Of a stretch of DNA of 64,000 bases, positions 1 through 10,899 are shown in pieces; the stretch's first letter is position 1, and each line of letters opens with the position of its first letter. A model generated the notes under the pieces. The model was not told the origin of the DNA. It searched no databases and saw only the letters and a list, made by a program, of their open reading frames with translations. The position numbers and the translations under genes were made by a program. This stretch comes from Adiantum capillus-veneris (taxonomy: Eukaryota; Streptophyta; Polypodiopsida; Polypodiales; Pteridaceae). The DNA is taken from NCBI GenBank assembly GCA_014529385.2, contig CM043944.1, forward strand, positions 93,950,476 through 94,014,475. The letters are read 5' to 3'.

Positions 1-816
1 TTACAACCAGAACTTGCAAATTTACTATTTGACCGAGTTACCCCTTGTCCTCCTATATCAAAATATCAACCATTCAATATCAACCATCTTTTATAAATCA
101 ACAGTAAAAGATCCTGTCAAACCTAGATTAGTGGTAAAAAGCCATGTGGTAAAAATGCACAGTACACACTAAACATGGTGAATAGAAAACCTTTGAAGTA
201 GAAGCCATCTAATAATCAGCACAGTAGCAGCGGAAATGTATTACTGCAGAGCCAAACATCAGCCTTTCTTGCATATTCTTCTCTACACCAAGTCTAAGTG
301 AGGGAGGAGAAGACACCCACCCTTCACCTTTTTATAATGATAGTCGTTTGGCACCAGCAGCTCATCGTTGTGCGCAATCCCCTTCGAGATCATGGGCGGG
401 CCTTGTATGGCCGCCATCATCATCAAAAAGGGAAGGGGATCGGTGGCAACACATATTTCCCGGCAGTGGTTTAAGCCAGGAGGCTCGATAGAGGAAAATA
501 TTTTTATAGTAAGAACCACAATGGGTTTTACTTTCCAAGGGTTATTACCACAAGAGTCTATTCCCATGGGGAAAGGTTATTAGAGGTACCATGCTACCAA
601 AACAGCATAGTGGAAAGCTTTACTTAGCCATAGTGTTTCTCCATAGCAAGAGATAGCAGTAATTATTATGTAAAGCATAAGGTAGAGTCTCATAAGGCAA
701 CATCTTAAATCTAGTATGAGTGTAAAGGGTTGGATGTCATATTTTGTAGCCAGATACAGTGCTTAAGGACACAATCAGAAGTCCCCCCAGATGCTATCAA
801 GGTCAGATGTTGTGAC

Positions 817-820
<4 letters not shown>
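1..820. other. Unassigned sequence
   Basis: No recognisable gene. On the minus strand about 567-290 there is an open stretch of 94 codons whose middle (about 480-370) is more GC-rich than its surroundings and could be an exon. I see no known motif in it, no convincing splice pair, and a competing open frame on the other strand, so I do not call it a gene. Confidence 0.4.
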
Positions 821-852
<32 letters not shown>

Positions 853-872
853 TGTGTGTGTGTGTGTTGTGT
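821..872. repeat. (TG)n microsatellite
   Basis: About 52 bp of nearly uninterrupted TG dinucleotides with a GGG interruption near 848. The cysteine/valine-rich frames across it are artefacts of the repeat. Confidence 0.97.
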
Positions 873-994
873 GCTAATATGTCAAAGAGAGAGAAAGTGT
901 GATAACGGCCAGCGGGGAGAGAGAGAAGAAGAAGAAGAAGAGTATTTTAACGCCGTAGGAAACTATCGTAAGAGACCTTAAAGATCTATTAGTT

Positions 995-1027
995 GAGAGA
1001 GAGAGAGAGAGAGAGAGAAGAGAGAGG
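995..1027. repeat. (GA)n microsatellite
   Basis: GA dinucleotide run, preceded at about 922-941 by a short (GAA)n-like purine tract. Together they make a purine-rich strand from about 915 to 1075. Confidence 0.95.
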
Positions 1028-2813
1028 GGTCTAATCCCTTGGTGGCTGCAAGTGTCAACAGAGGAGAGAGAGGAGAATACAACAGATCAAGTGGGAGAGC
1101 GTTCATGCGTCGAAAGGCAGTACTCGAGAAAAGATAGGTTTGCTTTATCCAAAGCCAAAGCTCCAAATTTGATCATTCTGTCCGCACAACCGTTGAAATT
1201 TGTCGGAACCTGTGGCCAAGCTCGAGATCAATCGCCGACACTTGTTAAAGCAAAATTTTTTATTTTTAATTTTCAAATGCTTGAAAATGCCAATTTTAGT
1301 CCGAAAATTAGCCGAAAATGCTAAAAATCACCCGAAAATCCAAAACATTACCAAAAAATCCAAAAACTCCGCAAAAATTCTAGAAATCTCAAAAAATCAT
1401 CAACAATCACAATCAAATATTTTTGACACGCATAAGCACACCAAAAATAGCAATTTTTGTCGAAAATATCAATCATGACAAAATCACCAACCCGGCCTAG
1501 TGAAATAGCAAAACGTTCAAAACTCAACCAAGGAGGGCACAAATGTGCTCAAAATGATGTCATAAATATGCACACAAAACAGCTCGTCAAGATCACAAGA
1601 TATCTTAGGTGTGTGTGCACTATTTAGGAGGGCCTAGCGTCGCGCGGGATGCAAACGCAATAGCCAAGGAGCTCCAAGATCCTCATTCCACTTGCTTTTC
1701 CAATGAGGTGTACCCCTCCAATGTAAATACCATGAGCCTCAGCGTCATGGCCCCGCATGTGGATGAACGTAGCTGCCACATAGCGCTACCTCCTCACTCC
1801 ATCCCTTCAAGGCCACCCTAAACTTCACCAAAAAACTTCAAGGAAACTTTTTTTCCCTTCCATTTCCAATCACATGTTTCCTGCTGCATGGTGCTCCAAC
1901 TCCCACTCTGTCAAGCCACATTGGAACTCCACTCTTTTGACTTTGACATTTAATAACTCCACCGCACTTGGACTTTGTTAGGCCTGCCAATTGAGGCCAC
2001 CAAGATTGGAAAAAATCACATGTCAAAACACTGTTGACAACCAGCACCGACTTCAAACTTCAGTATTATCCCCTCAATTCACACTCTGATTGACATGTCA
2101 TCCATTCCTATGGCCTTCATATATCGCATACCTCTCATAAGAACCTTGGCAAGGCTGCAAAAATCCCATATGGCACATCTATTGAGGCGATCAAATTGGC
2201 ACATTATTGGCCCTTGGTGAAACTTCAGTTGATCATATCTTGGTCGTTTGAACTCATATTGCGAATCCAAAAAGACCAACATGCACTGTAAGATGAGCAC
2301 TTTAGGCCCATGCATTCACTTCAGCTCTGACCCACCACTTGCATTTGTCCAATCTGGGACTGATCTGCAAATCCCTCTTTTTGAACTTCAAACTTCTACC
2401 ATAGCTTGCACACCATAGCTCTGTTTGAGGAGCCATGTACCAGCCTATAGATCACATTGAGGGACACCTTTGGAACTCCCATTTGTACGCTTTTCACCCT
2501 TCAACCTTCCATCCCTGACATGCACCATAGCAGAGAATTCTAGCCTTGAAAACCACATAAAGCATACATATCTGCTTCTCCTTGCCTGTTCTTGACCTCC
2601 ACAGTTGCCTCAACTACTTTTGCATACCCTTGAGAGCTCACACATCCCTGCATTGCACTCTTTGTAGCAGTGACCAACTTTAGCTACACCAATGGTCATA
2701 TTATTTCAAAATGTCCCAAAAATCCTGATATCAAAGAGAAAGCAACGATGAACATCATAGGAATTTTTCCATGCTTGAGTGGATCAAAAAGTGAGCCTTA
2801 AATTCCAATAAAT
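1028..2813. other. Unassigned sequence, possibly retroelement leader or LTR
   Basis: No recognisable coding sequence. Around 1290-1400 there is an A-rich, imperfectly repetitive tract in which CCGAAAAT-like words recur. From about 1840 to 2700 the sequence is free of long frames and has the wording I associate with non-coding leaders or LTRs of large gypsy elements. It lies directly upstream of the gypsy remnant that starts near 2.8 kb, so a leader or LTR is plausible. I could not match it to a second copy in the window. Confidence 0.35.
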
Positions 2814-3230
2814 GTGGTGATAAGAGCTCAAGCTCAAGAAGCTGCCAAAAACACACATGTTGAGGACAACTGCAAACTTTGTGTTCAAACAAAATCTGAG
2901 AGCTTATTGGTAAGGACTCAAATAAAAGTGTGGAAGGCCAAACGAGACAAAATGAAAGCAAAGAGATTAAAGGAGAAAACTACCTTAGAGATTGAGCTGC
3001 AACAAGCCATGGAGCAGCTAAAACATGAAACAAAAAATAAGAATCAAACGGAAGAAGTGATGTCATCCAAAATATCATCGGGAGGCTCAATGCTAGTAGA
3101 TAAAGTTATAGAACCCTTAGAGGCTCTATTACAAGCTTACAAACCTAGACTAAAAACCAATCAGACATTGGAACAAAGATGGCTGACATATTGCAAAGAC
3201 TTGAAATGTAAAAAATGCCAAGAAAACTAA
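2814..3230 (+). pseudogene. Lysine-rich coiled-coil fragment, probable gag remnant
   Basis: An open stretch of 138 codons. It is rich in Lys, Glu and Gln (for example VWKAKRDKMKAKRLKEKTT near residues 40-58), has heptad-like leucine spacing and ends in a Cys pair (CKKCQEN). I do not recognise it as a specific family. Its place upstream of a gypsy protease (7.3 kb) and RT (8.6 kb) on the same strand suggests gag or gag-pol spacer of that element. From 3231 to 3997 the same strand continues as short open pieces separated by stops, so it decays rather than ending cleanly. The start codon is not meaningful. It could also be a fragment of a cellular coiled-coil protein. Confidence 0.35.
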
Positions 3231-3997
3231 ACATCCCTAAACATGAAGTGTTGATCCATAAAAGGGATGAGTAAATTGAGAAAAAAGGAACTAAAATGAG
3301 ACTGATCAAATGAGACCAGAGCCAAAAACACCATGGACAATAGGGTAGTGGCTAATACCACAGATTACTCCAAGTCACAAGTGATGATGCCAATTCCAAA
3401 AGTGGAAGAGTCAAGACCACAAGCCTTATGGAAAATGATACATAATAGAAAGGATGGTAGTGCGACTTTTATGTCTACACCTATCACTAAAATCAATATG
3501 GATCACGATTTTTACCCTTGAGATATAAAATCACTATACGGCGATGCAAGAATGGAAACATCGGGGAGAGTAAACCTGAAACATTGAAGACTTTGCCATT
3601 TTTCATAGGAGAGCATGAAACAAAATCCAGGTTACAGTGGTTCCTTCTCAATTGAAGCCTATTCCAAAGATAATAGACACTAATAGCCTACATGAACTAA
3701 TGTCAACTCCTATATAATGCAAGATAAATCTCTCTAAGTTGTTATAGATTAGAACACATCTATGGGGAGAAGTGGCGAGAAACTTAGAGAAGATGGGACT
3801 CAAAATTTCCTTACCAATGCATTCCCACAAATGAACAAATGGATAAATAGACACCTGATAAACCAAAGGCAAAACTAGTACCCGTGGACAAGGTAAGTGA
3901 TTATTGTGAAGGAGAAGAAGGGAATACCACCTTGCCCAAGTTTGTGAAATTTGAGAGTGAAACTAAAACTTGCGAATGGTTAACATTGAGAGAAAAG
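3231..3997 (+). other. Decayed gypsy interior left of the copia insertion
   Basis: No domain is readable. Short frames (for example 3333-3518) sit between stops on the strand of the downstream gypsy protease. The stretch ends exactly where the inserted copia LTR begins (3998). Confidence 0.4.
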
Positions 3998-4963
3998 TGT
4001 GAAAAATATAAGAAGTAGGGAAAGAAAGAGTATAGAGAACTCAAACATGAGGAGAGACAATGGTATACTATAGTGGAAAGATTTATTTTTTAGAGGACTA
4101 CAATGAGATACAATCTGAGTACTTAAAGGACACAAACAGGTACTTTTTGTTGTCTGCAGAAGATACTTTAAAGTACCTTGACAGATACTATAAAGTACTA
4201 ATGATGCACAATATAGGTACTTTTAAGAGACTCAATGGATGATCCTTAAACCCAAGCTAGAGGATGAAGTCCCAAGTATAATGAGGTTTTTCTCTTAGCT
4301 AACAACACTTTATACAAGATTATCTAATCCCTCACAACATCTCTCAGCACTCTCTTTGTTGTCTCTATTGTCCCTCTCACAGAACTAGTGTCCTGGTACA
4401 TATTTACATAGTTGTAGCTCTCAGGTATGAGCAAAGTTCATGGATTCCTTTGATAGGTAGATGCACCATAATGTGGGGAACATTCATTCATTACACTTCA
4501 TGAGGATATCATGGATGTATCTCTTGGTAGGTAGCTCCCAAGTTCGTGTGTTAGCTCCTCTGTGCAGTCTGTAGCTTGCACGCATCCAACTTGGCGCCTT
4601 CACCATAAATGGTAGGAGTGGAATTAATCTAAACCCTCTAACAAAATTGTAGTCCATATTAAGTAGAACAATTTCTATTTATATTGCTCCATGAGATCAG
4701 TGATGTAGGTGGCTGCCATCACCCCTACAAATCTACCTCCACTTGAAATTGCTCCTACCTTTTAGGTACTTTTTAGTTGTCTTTTAGGTGGTTGTTGTAG
4801 AGTCCTCCAATGTGTATAGCTGATGATGTATAGGTTCATGACCATCCAAAATGATGTCAAAGAACCATACTAAGGTACCATGCCATTAATCTACCATTCT
4901 AACATTATTGACCCTTTGTTTCTACCTTATGGGAACGGATGTGTTGGACTTGAAACTTTAACA
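3998..4963 (-). repeat. 3' LTR of the gag-only copia element
   Basis: Collinear with 6298-7316 but about 50 bp shorter, chiefly in the GTAC-rich section near 4135-4215. On the minus strand it starts TGTTAAAG, preceded by a weak purine tract (4964-4972). Confidence 0.85.
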
Positions 4964-5164
4964 CCTTCATTCAAGTCCATAAGCATCTCTAATGAGAAAG
5001 CTAAAACTTGAAACCAAACATGAATTGAAAAAACCAAATCTCTTATGTTGAAGTTGAAGACTTTTTAAACAAGCGTTCTCTTATTCAAGAACCTTGCATG
5101 AGGAGCCTTCCCTTACTATTCAACTCCTTCCCTTAAGAAAAGCTCCATCATACCAAGTGCTAAT

Positions 5165-6258
5165 CTATGCTTGAAAGTAGAGAGCTCTTTGCCTAGAGAG
5201 CATCTTTTCTACAAACATGTCTTCTCCATAAGCTAATGCACTCTTCCAAACATAGTAATGATGTATCCTCTTAGAAGAAATGTGAGCTTCCTTATCCATC
5301 TTCGTCATCCATGTAGTTGGCTGATTTTGCCTTCTAGTCAACTTGGTTGCTCTTGCAATCCTTAGCAAGATGCCCATACCTTGAGCATTTGAAGCATTCT
5401 ATGGAATGGGAGTTATCTCTGCCTCTTCCTCTTGCTCTACCTCCAGATGAATGGCTTCCTCTACCATATTCAAATGAGTTTCCTCCAAAGTTGGTTGATC
5501 CTGGTTGTTGTTGGGTTGATGTATTCATGTTCCTCTTTGTGTGGTGGATCTTCCTCTTCTTCTTGTTGTAAAAAGATCCTTGTCATTGGTGCTTGGAGGT
5601 GATGCTTTTCCTCTATCATGGATTATCCTCATGGCTACTTGCCTTTGGTATTCATCCCTAAGAATTTGTTCCATCTTATCAAGTGATGGCTTCTCCCTCA
5701 AGATAATGAGCCCATGGACTAGGCCCTCATATCCATTTCTCAATCCATGAATGATGATTGTAGAGATTTCATTGTCTTACATCTTGCCTCCCACAAATAT
5801 TAGTTGTTGATGTACATCCTTCACCCTTTTGATGAAGCTTGTACATCCTCTCCTTGATTCCTCTTGGTCTTTGTAAGTTCATCTCTCAAATCCACTTTCC
5901 TTGAGGTGCTCTTGGACTCACATGTTCTTCAATGTGTCACAAGCCTTCTTGGGAGTCTTTCACATCCATTAGATGGTTGAGAATGTCATCTTTGACACTC
6001 AAATTTTATCATGTGGATAACAAACATAGCATTCTTGTCCCATTTGTCCATATCCTCTTGAGTATGATCTTTTGCACTTGGTCTCTCCATAGAAACCATC
6101 TCCCAACATTCTTGGAAGAAGAGTAGGGACTCCATCTTCACCTTCCAAGTTGCATAGTTGTTTCCATTGAGCTTTTCAGCTCCTTCCAAATGTAGACTTG
6201 GTGCCATCTTCAACTTCTCACAAGTGACGTGATGAAGGGGGATTTTATGCTCACTCAA
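5165..6258 (-). pseudogene. Copia gag remnant (UBN2-type capsid plus zinc knuckle)
   Basis: Read from 6258 downward, the first frame (90 codons) carries the copia gag start KLNGNNYATWKVKMESLL, in which the W of the N-terminal gag fold is visible. After a frame break, 5743-5525 encodes the helical part around LDKMEQILRDEYQRQVAM. After another break, 5528-5334 carries an RG-rich linker and a CCHC zinc knuckle, CFKCSRYGHLAKDC (C-x2-C-x4-H-x4-C). A last open piece runs to 5165. Gag packages the element RNA in virus-like particles. At least two frameshifts break it, so no full-length Gag can be made from this copy. No protease signature follows, and the 3' LTR begins about 200 bp later. The zinc knuckle and its position behind the primer site make the assignment firm. 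Confidence 0.85.
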
Positions 6259-6276
6259 ACTCTCTCTACCTTGGCA

Positions 6277-6297
6277 CTTGAACCTGCTCTGATCCCA
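6277..6297 (-). promoter_or_regulatory. Primer binding site, tRNA-iMet
   Basis: On the minus strand, TGGGATCAGAGCAGGTTCAA abuts the LTR end. It differs from the plant initiator-Met complement (TGGTATCAGAGCCAGGTT) by one substitution and one missing C. It fixes the element's orientation and the LTR boundary. Confidence 0.85.
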
Positions 6298-7316
6298 TGT
6301 GAAAAATATAAGGAGGAGGGGAAGAGAGAGTGATGAGAACTAAATATGAGAGTGATAATAATATACTATAATGGAAATCTTTATTATTCAGAGGACTACA
6401 ATGAGATACACTTTGAGTACTTAAAGTACATAAATAGGTACTTTAAGATACTTTTTACTGTCTACAAAAGGTACTCTAGAGTACCTTTTGAAGAAGGTAC
6501 TTTAAGGTACTTTTTAATATTTGCAAAAGGAGTACCTTGACAGGTACTATAAAGTACATATGATACATGGTACAAGTACTTATGAGAGGCTCAATGGATG
6601 ATCCCAAAACCAAAGCTAGTGGCTAAAGTCCCAAGTAAAATGAGGTTGTTTTCCCAGCTAAAAATACTCTATACAAGATGACCAAATGCCTCACAATGTC
6701 TCTCAGCACTCTCTTTGTTGTCTCTCCTATCTCTCTCATAGAATTGGTGTCCTGGTACATCTTTATATCATTGTAGCTCTCAGGTTTGAGCATAGATTGT
6801 GGATTCATTTGGTACGTAGATGTATTATGATGGGGGAATATTCCTTGTTTACACTTCATGAGGAGATCATGGATGTATCTCCTGGTAGGTAGCTCCCAAG
6901 TTGGCGTGTTATCTCATATGTGCAGTCTAGAGCTCTGCAGAGGCAGCCAACTTGGTGCCTTCACAAGAAATGATAGGAGTGGAATTAGTCTAAACCCTCT
7001 AGTAGAATTGTAGTCCATATTGAGTAGAACAATTTCTATTTATATTTCTCCATGAGATCACTAATGTAGGTGGCTTCCATCACCCCTACAAATCTGCCAG
7101 ACCTCTTGAAATTTCTCCTACCTTTTAGGTACTTTTGAGTTGTCTTTTAGGTGGTTGTTGTAGAGTCCTCCGTTGATGATGTATAGGTTCACGAACATCC
7201 AAAGTGATGTCAAAGAACCATGCTAAGGTACCATGCCATCATTCTACCATGTCAACATTATTGACCCTTTGTTTCTACCTTATTGGAAAGGATGTGTTGG
7301 ACTTGAAACTTCAACA
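6298..7316 (-). repeat. 5' LTR of the gag-only copia element
   Basis: Partner of 3998-4963. It holds a cluster of GGTACTTT / AAAGTACC words at about 6436-6560, including a perfect 24-bp palindrome at 6466-6489 centred on CTCTAGAG. Confidence 0.85.
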
Positions 7317-7317
7317 A

Positions 7318-7533
7318 CCAGTGGGTATGTTGGAACAGATTATAGTAACCTCTTGTGGGATAGAATACAAGCATACCTTCACAATAGTGGATTTTGGCAA
7401 GAGCAACAACTTTGATGTCATTTTAGGGAGACCATTTATGTGTCGACTTAAAATGGTACAAGATTGGGACTACGACCTTATCTACTTGGCAGCACAAAGA
7501 GATAATCACAAGGATCAGTGTCAAGGACTATAG
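7318..7533 (+). pseudogene. Gypsy aspartic protease, C-terminal part
   Basis: The frame continues out of the copia LTR and from 7318 reads as the second half of a Ty3/gypsy retropepsin. It has a hydrophobic strand (HTFTIVDFGKSNNFDVILGR) and the ILGRPF turn characteristic of these proteases, followed by the MVQDWDYDLIYL tail. The N-terminal half with the catalytic D-S/T-G must lie left of the copia insertion and is not readable there. The normal role is cleavage of the gag-pol polyprotein. Downstream, 7534-8585 is a decayed linker full of stops, then RT begins at 8586. Assignment to gypsy is good. It is a fragment, not a gene. Confidence 0.75.
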
Positions 7534-8585
7534 GCACACAGATGTTATTCAAACTCCTGTAGAGGAATTTGACGCAACACATTTCAACAAGCAAGAGATA
7601 CCTGCATGGTTGGAGACTAAAGCACATCTTTGGATGTGTGGAGCCTCCAAGTGTGAGAGCTTGGCGCAAGAGAAGATTGCATCCTAGAGAGACTAATGGA
7701 AGACAAAGATTATATTCCAAAGCCATTTCTTGAAGAATTTTTTGAACCTTTTTGCTTGAATTAAATAGTAGCTAGTCTAGATGTATGTGTGAATGAGCTA
7801 ACCCCAACAAAATTTTGTGATGAGGAGGGCTATGACATAGTACCCTTCCAAATGGTGAGTGCTATCTTGGAATCTGGGTCAAAGACCAAAGATGTAGGTA
7901 CACATCAAACTATTGAGTGAAAACGCATAGTTGATGAGATTTTTGTAAGATATTTGATCGATGAAAAAGGAAGAGTTCTAAGATTCACAAGACGATATTC
8001 TTCTAGAGATAAACGCATAGAATGAGCTATCAAGTAGCCTCTGAAAACAAAACAAGACCAAAAGAAAAAGAGGCGATCTTCTATGATGTCACTAACCAAA
8101 AATCCAAAAGACAAGAAAGGTATCACGCAAAATGAATGAGGAACAAAATTAAATGCAAGGAAAACTTATGTCTTTTCTGAGGGATAAAACGTAATTTTGA
8201 TGCTTGTAAGAGCAACCGATTGTGTCAAAGACAAGGTTCCACAGGGATATATGAAATTTGCTTTCACAAAGACCAATTCTAAGAAACGAATCAAACCAAA
8301 AACCAGAGACACAACTGAGACGTCATCTTGAATGACAAAAACTGAGTGTAAACGAGAATACCAAAATTATAGAAAACCTTAAAAGAGGTTGAGACAACCA
8401 AGATGGAAAGTGAGGAGGACTCAGACACTGATCGATTTGACACATCCTCTCACTAAAAAAAGTATAGGATACAATATCAGATGATTGTAGTTCAGTAACC
8501 GCTCCAAGAAGTTGAATAACCGAGTATACCTTATGATGGACCTAAGAAAGCCAAGCGCATAGACTTAGTTGAACCATGAGAGAAA
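7534..8585 (+). other. Decayed protease-RT linker of a gypsy element
   Basis: Many stops in all frames. The sequence lies between protease and RT of the same element, and no domain can be read. An acidic, Ser/Asp-rich patch near 8400-8460 is typical of such linkers. Confidence 0.45.
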
Positions 8586-9500
8586 TTGAAGCCGGCATAC
8601 ATTTCCACTGACCTCACGGAGGCAAAAGAGCAGCTCTTGATAGTTACACTTAAAGAGTATAGAGATGTGTTTGCATGGTCATACAAAGACCTTCATAGTG
8701 TAGATTTAGACATTTGTCAACACACAATGCCCTTTAAGAGTGATGCAAAACCTTGTAGACAATGTCCCTATACCTATAATGAAACCTTTACAAAGAAGAT
8801 CAAGGAGGAGATAAACAAGTTTAAAGAAGCAGAGTTTATCTACGAGATTGAGCACATGGATTGGATTTCACCAATTGTGGTAGTTCCCAAGAAAAATGGG
8901 AAATTGCAAGTATGTGTGAAACTCAAACAAGTAAATGTAGCTACTATTAAAGACAACTATCCCCTACCAAATACTTATCATGTGATAGAGCTACTATCAA
9001 AGACAACTATCCCCTAGCAAATACTTATCATCATGTGATAGAGCAAGCTGTAGAAAAGGAAGCTTATAGCTTTCTTGATGGCTTCTCAGGCTACAACTAG
9101 CTAGCTATAGCCAGAGGCCTTCTCTACAAAATGGGGCATATTTGCTTACAAAGTAATTCAATTTAAATGGACGACTTATGTGTGCATTCTCTCTTGAGGA
9201 ATGAGCACATAGAACACTTGAAAATGATCTTTGAGAAGTACATAACATACCGTATCTACTTAAATCCAGAGAAATGAGTCTTCATGGTAAGATAAGGAAA
9301 GATTCTAGGGCACATTGTGTCCAAGAACGACATTTCCATGAATCTTGAGAAGACTCAAGTGATTGTTTCCCTACCAAGACCTACTAAAGTTAGGGAGGTA
9401 CAAGCCTTCATGGGCCATTGTGGATACTATAGAAGGTTCATCTAAATGTCAATCATTGCTAACCTCTCTACCCAAAATTATCATTCCAAACATTGAATGA
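8586..9500 (+). pseudogene. Gypsy reverse transcriptase, broken
   Basis: Frame 8586-9017 encodes the RT N-terminus: FAWSYKDLHSVD, then the palm entry WISPIVVVPKKNGKLQVCV and IKDNYPLP. A 50-bp tandem duplication (8941-8990 repeated at 8991-9043) brings in a stop and wrecks the frame. Beyond it, scattered open pieces still show the region after the active site: the HIEHLKMIFEKY helix near 9200, LGHIVSKNDISMN near 9310-9350 and the FMGHCGYYRRF thumb motif near 9410. The catalytic YxDD box is represented only by a degenerate W-T-T-Y/D-D-L-C reading near 9168-9180. In an intact element this enzyme copies genomic RNA into cDNA. This copy cannot be functional. Confidence 0.8.
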
Positions 9501-9534
9501 AAGATTGATTTTTTCTCCAATATGGAAAGCTCCT

Positions 9535-9915
9535 TATTGGACAAAGATTTCCCATGTCTACATCGATGCATCAGCTTATGCTATAGAATGCATTCTAGCA
9601 CAACCTGTAGAGAACAACATAGACTTTACTATTTGTTACTCTAGCCTATAATTGAATAGTGTAAAAAACAATTACACAACTATGGAGAGAGAAGGATTAC
9701 AAATGGTCTATGTGATGAAGAAATTCAAGCACTACCTTCTTGCACCAAGTTTGTGTTTTTTGTGGATCATCAAGCATTACTATACTTGGTGAACAGACCT
9801 TGCAATACATGATGTATTATTAGATGGTTCATTACATTGCTTGAGTTTGATGTCACAATGGTGGTGAAAAAAGGAACGACGCATCACAGGACTGACCATT
9901 TGTTAAGATTGACTC
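9535..9915 (+). pseudogene. Gypsy RNase H domain, broken
   Basis: Near 9550-9610 the sequence reads VYIDASAYAIECILAQP, the first catalytic Asp of the RT-linked RNase H (the D in IDAS). Near 9670-9735 comes NNYTTMEREGLQMVY, with the catalytic Glu, and the KFKHYLLAP strand. Near 9837 (LEFDVTMVVKKGTTHHRTDHLLR) is the end of the domain, where ADxLSR normally gives the last Asp. Several stops separate these parts. It follows the RT remnant in the expected order. Confidence 0.75.
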
Positions 9916-10899
9916 ATGGAGAGGCACCCATCGGGGTTAATGATGACTTGTTTGATTCTTACCTTTTCAACATTGAGATGGTACCAAGGTTGAGTGAATG
10001 TGTTATAACTTTTCTCACCATTGAATCATTACATATTAAAAGATATCCACACTGAGGAAAATAGAACACTCATGCTAATAGGTGGAAGGCTATATAAGCA
10101 AGGAAATGATGATATATTGAGGCTATGTATTGAGCTAGATGAGAGACACGAGTACTTGAGCCAGGCTCATGTGCAAAACACGGGGATTCACAATGGAAAA
10201 TCACAAACATATCAAACATTAATAAGACTAGGTGTATAATAACCTAGAATGCAAAAAAATAGTCATGATTACATTAGTTCATGCAACATTTGTGCAACTA
10301 ATGCACCTATAGAACATGCAACAGTGTTTAGAGTCACGATAGCACCTAAGTGGAGCTCATACATTGTGGATTACTTGACAAAAGAACCTTACCTAAGGGA
10401 TTGAGCAAACCAAGGATCAAATCCGTCGAGACTGAAGCAAAGAGTTATGTGTTGATTGAGAATCATCTCTATAAGAGAGGAAAGGACGATCAATTGTGGA
10501 TGTGTTTCACAGAAAGTGAATACGTTCCAATTCAAGCAGGTGGACATTTTTCTACTACCAAAACTACAAAATAAATTGTTGTTGTTGTCACAAGATATTA
10601 AAGAGACTAGATATTCTTGAAAGGCTAGACGGACATGCTTACGAGCTGTCACCCGCATCTATGCACAAAAAAGACATATGAAATAAGTTTCATGATCAAC
10701 ATGTGATTGACAAGGAGTTCAAAAAGGGTGACTATGTGTTAGTTTACAGCTTGAAACAACACTCCAAGAAATTAAAGGAGCAAGGAAATGGCCTATTTGT
10801 GATTGATGATATATAATCAATTGGAGCCATAAAGCTTGCAACAATAGAGGGAGAAGAGATGCCCAATTGAATAAATAGCATTTACCACTAACCATTGAA
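9916..10899 (+). pseudogene. Gypsy integrase remnant with a doubled N-terminal part
   Basis: Two successive open pieces both look like the start of the gypsy integrase zinc-binding region: 10021-10239 contains LMLIGGRLYKQGNDDILRLC, and 10350-10574 contains SYVLIENHLYKRGKDDQLWM. The catalytic core with its D, D and E residues is missing. Near 10705-10800 the C-terminal GPY/F-type module is readable (DKEFKKGDYVLVYSLKQHS and GNGLFVIDD). Integrase would insert the cDNA. The doubled N-terminus means either a local duplication or a join between two related elements. No functional protein is possible. Confidence 0.65.

Larger units (their letters stand above)
3998..7316 (-). mobile_element. Gag-only Ty1/copia element (non-autonomous), nested in a gypsy remnant
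   Basis: Two direct repeats of 966 and 1019 bp (3998-4963 and 6298-7316) both begin TGTGAAAAATATA and end AACA on the plus strand, that is TGTT...CACA when read in the element's minus orientation. Directly inside the right-hand copy, on the minus strand, is a primer binding site for initiator tRNA-Met (6297-6277), followed 19 bp later by a copia-type gag. The internal region is only about 1.33 kb and holds gag alone: protease, integrase, RT and RNase H are absent. The flanking 5-mers, AAAAG on the left and ACCAG on the right, are only a weak match for a target duplication. To the right the sequence turns into gypsy protease within two bases, so the insertion split that element. Confidence 0.8.

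Noticed and set aside
290-567. 94-codon minus-strand frame as an exon
   Set aside because: No domain, no convincing splice pair, and an equally long overlapping frame on the other strand.
730-981. Cys/Val-rich open frames across (TG)n, (CA)n and (GT)n tracts (also 14021-14258, 26785-26976, 62724-63086)
   Set aside because: Dinucleotide repeats are stop-free in several frames. The protein is an artefact of the repeat.
3993-7321. AAAAG / ACCAG as a target duplication of the gag-only copia element
   Set aside because: Only three of five bases agree, so this cannot be claimed. The LTR ends and primer site carry the call instead.
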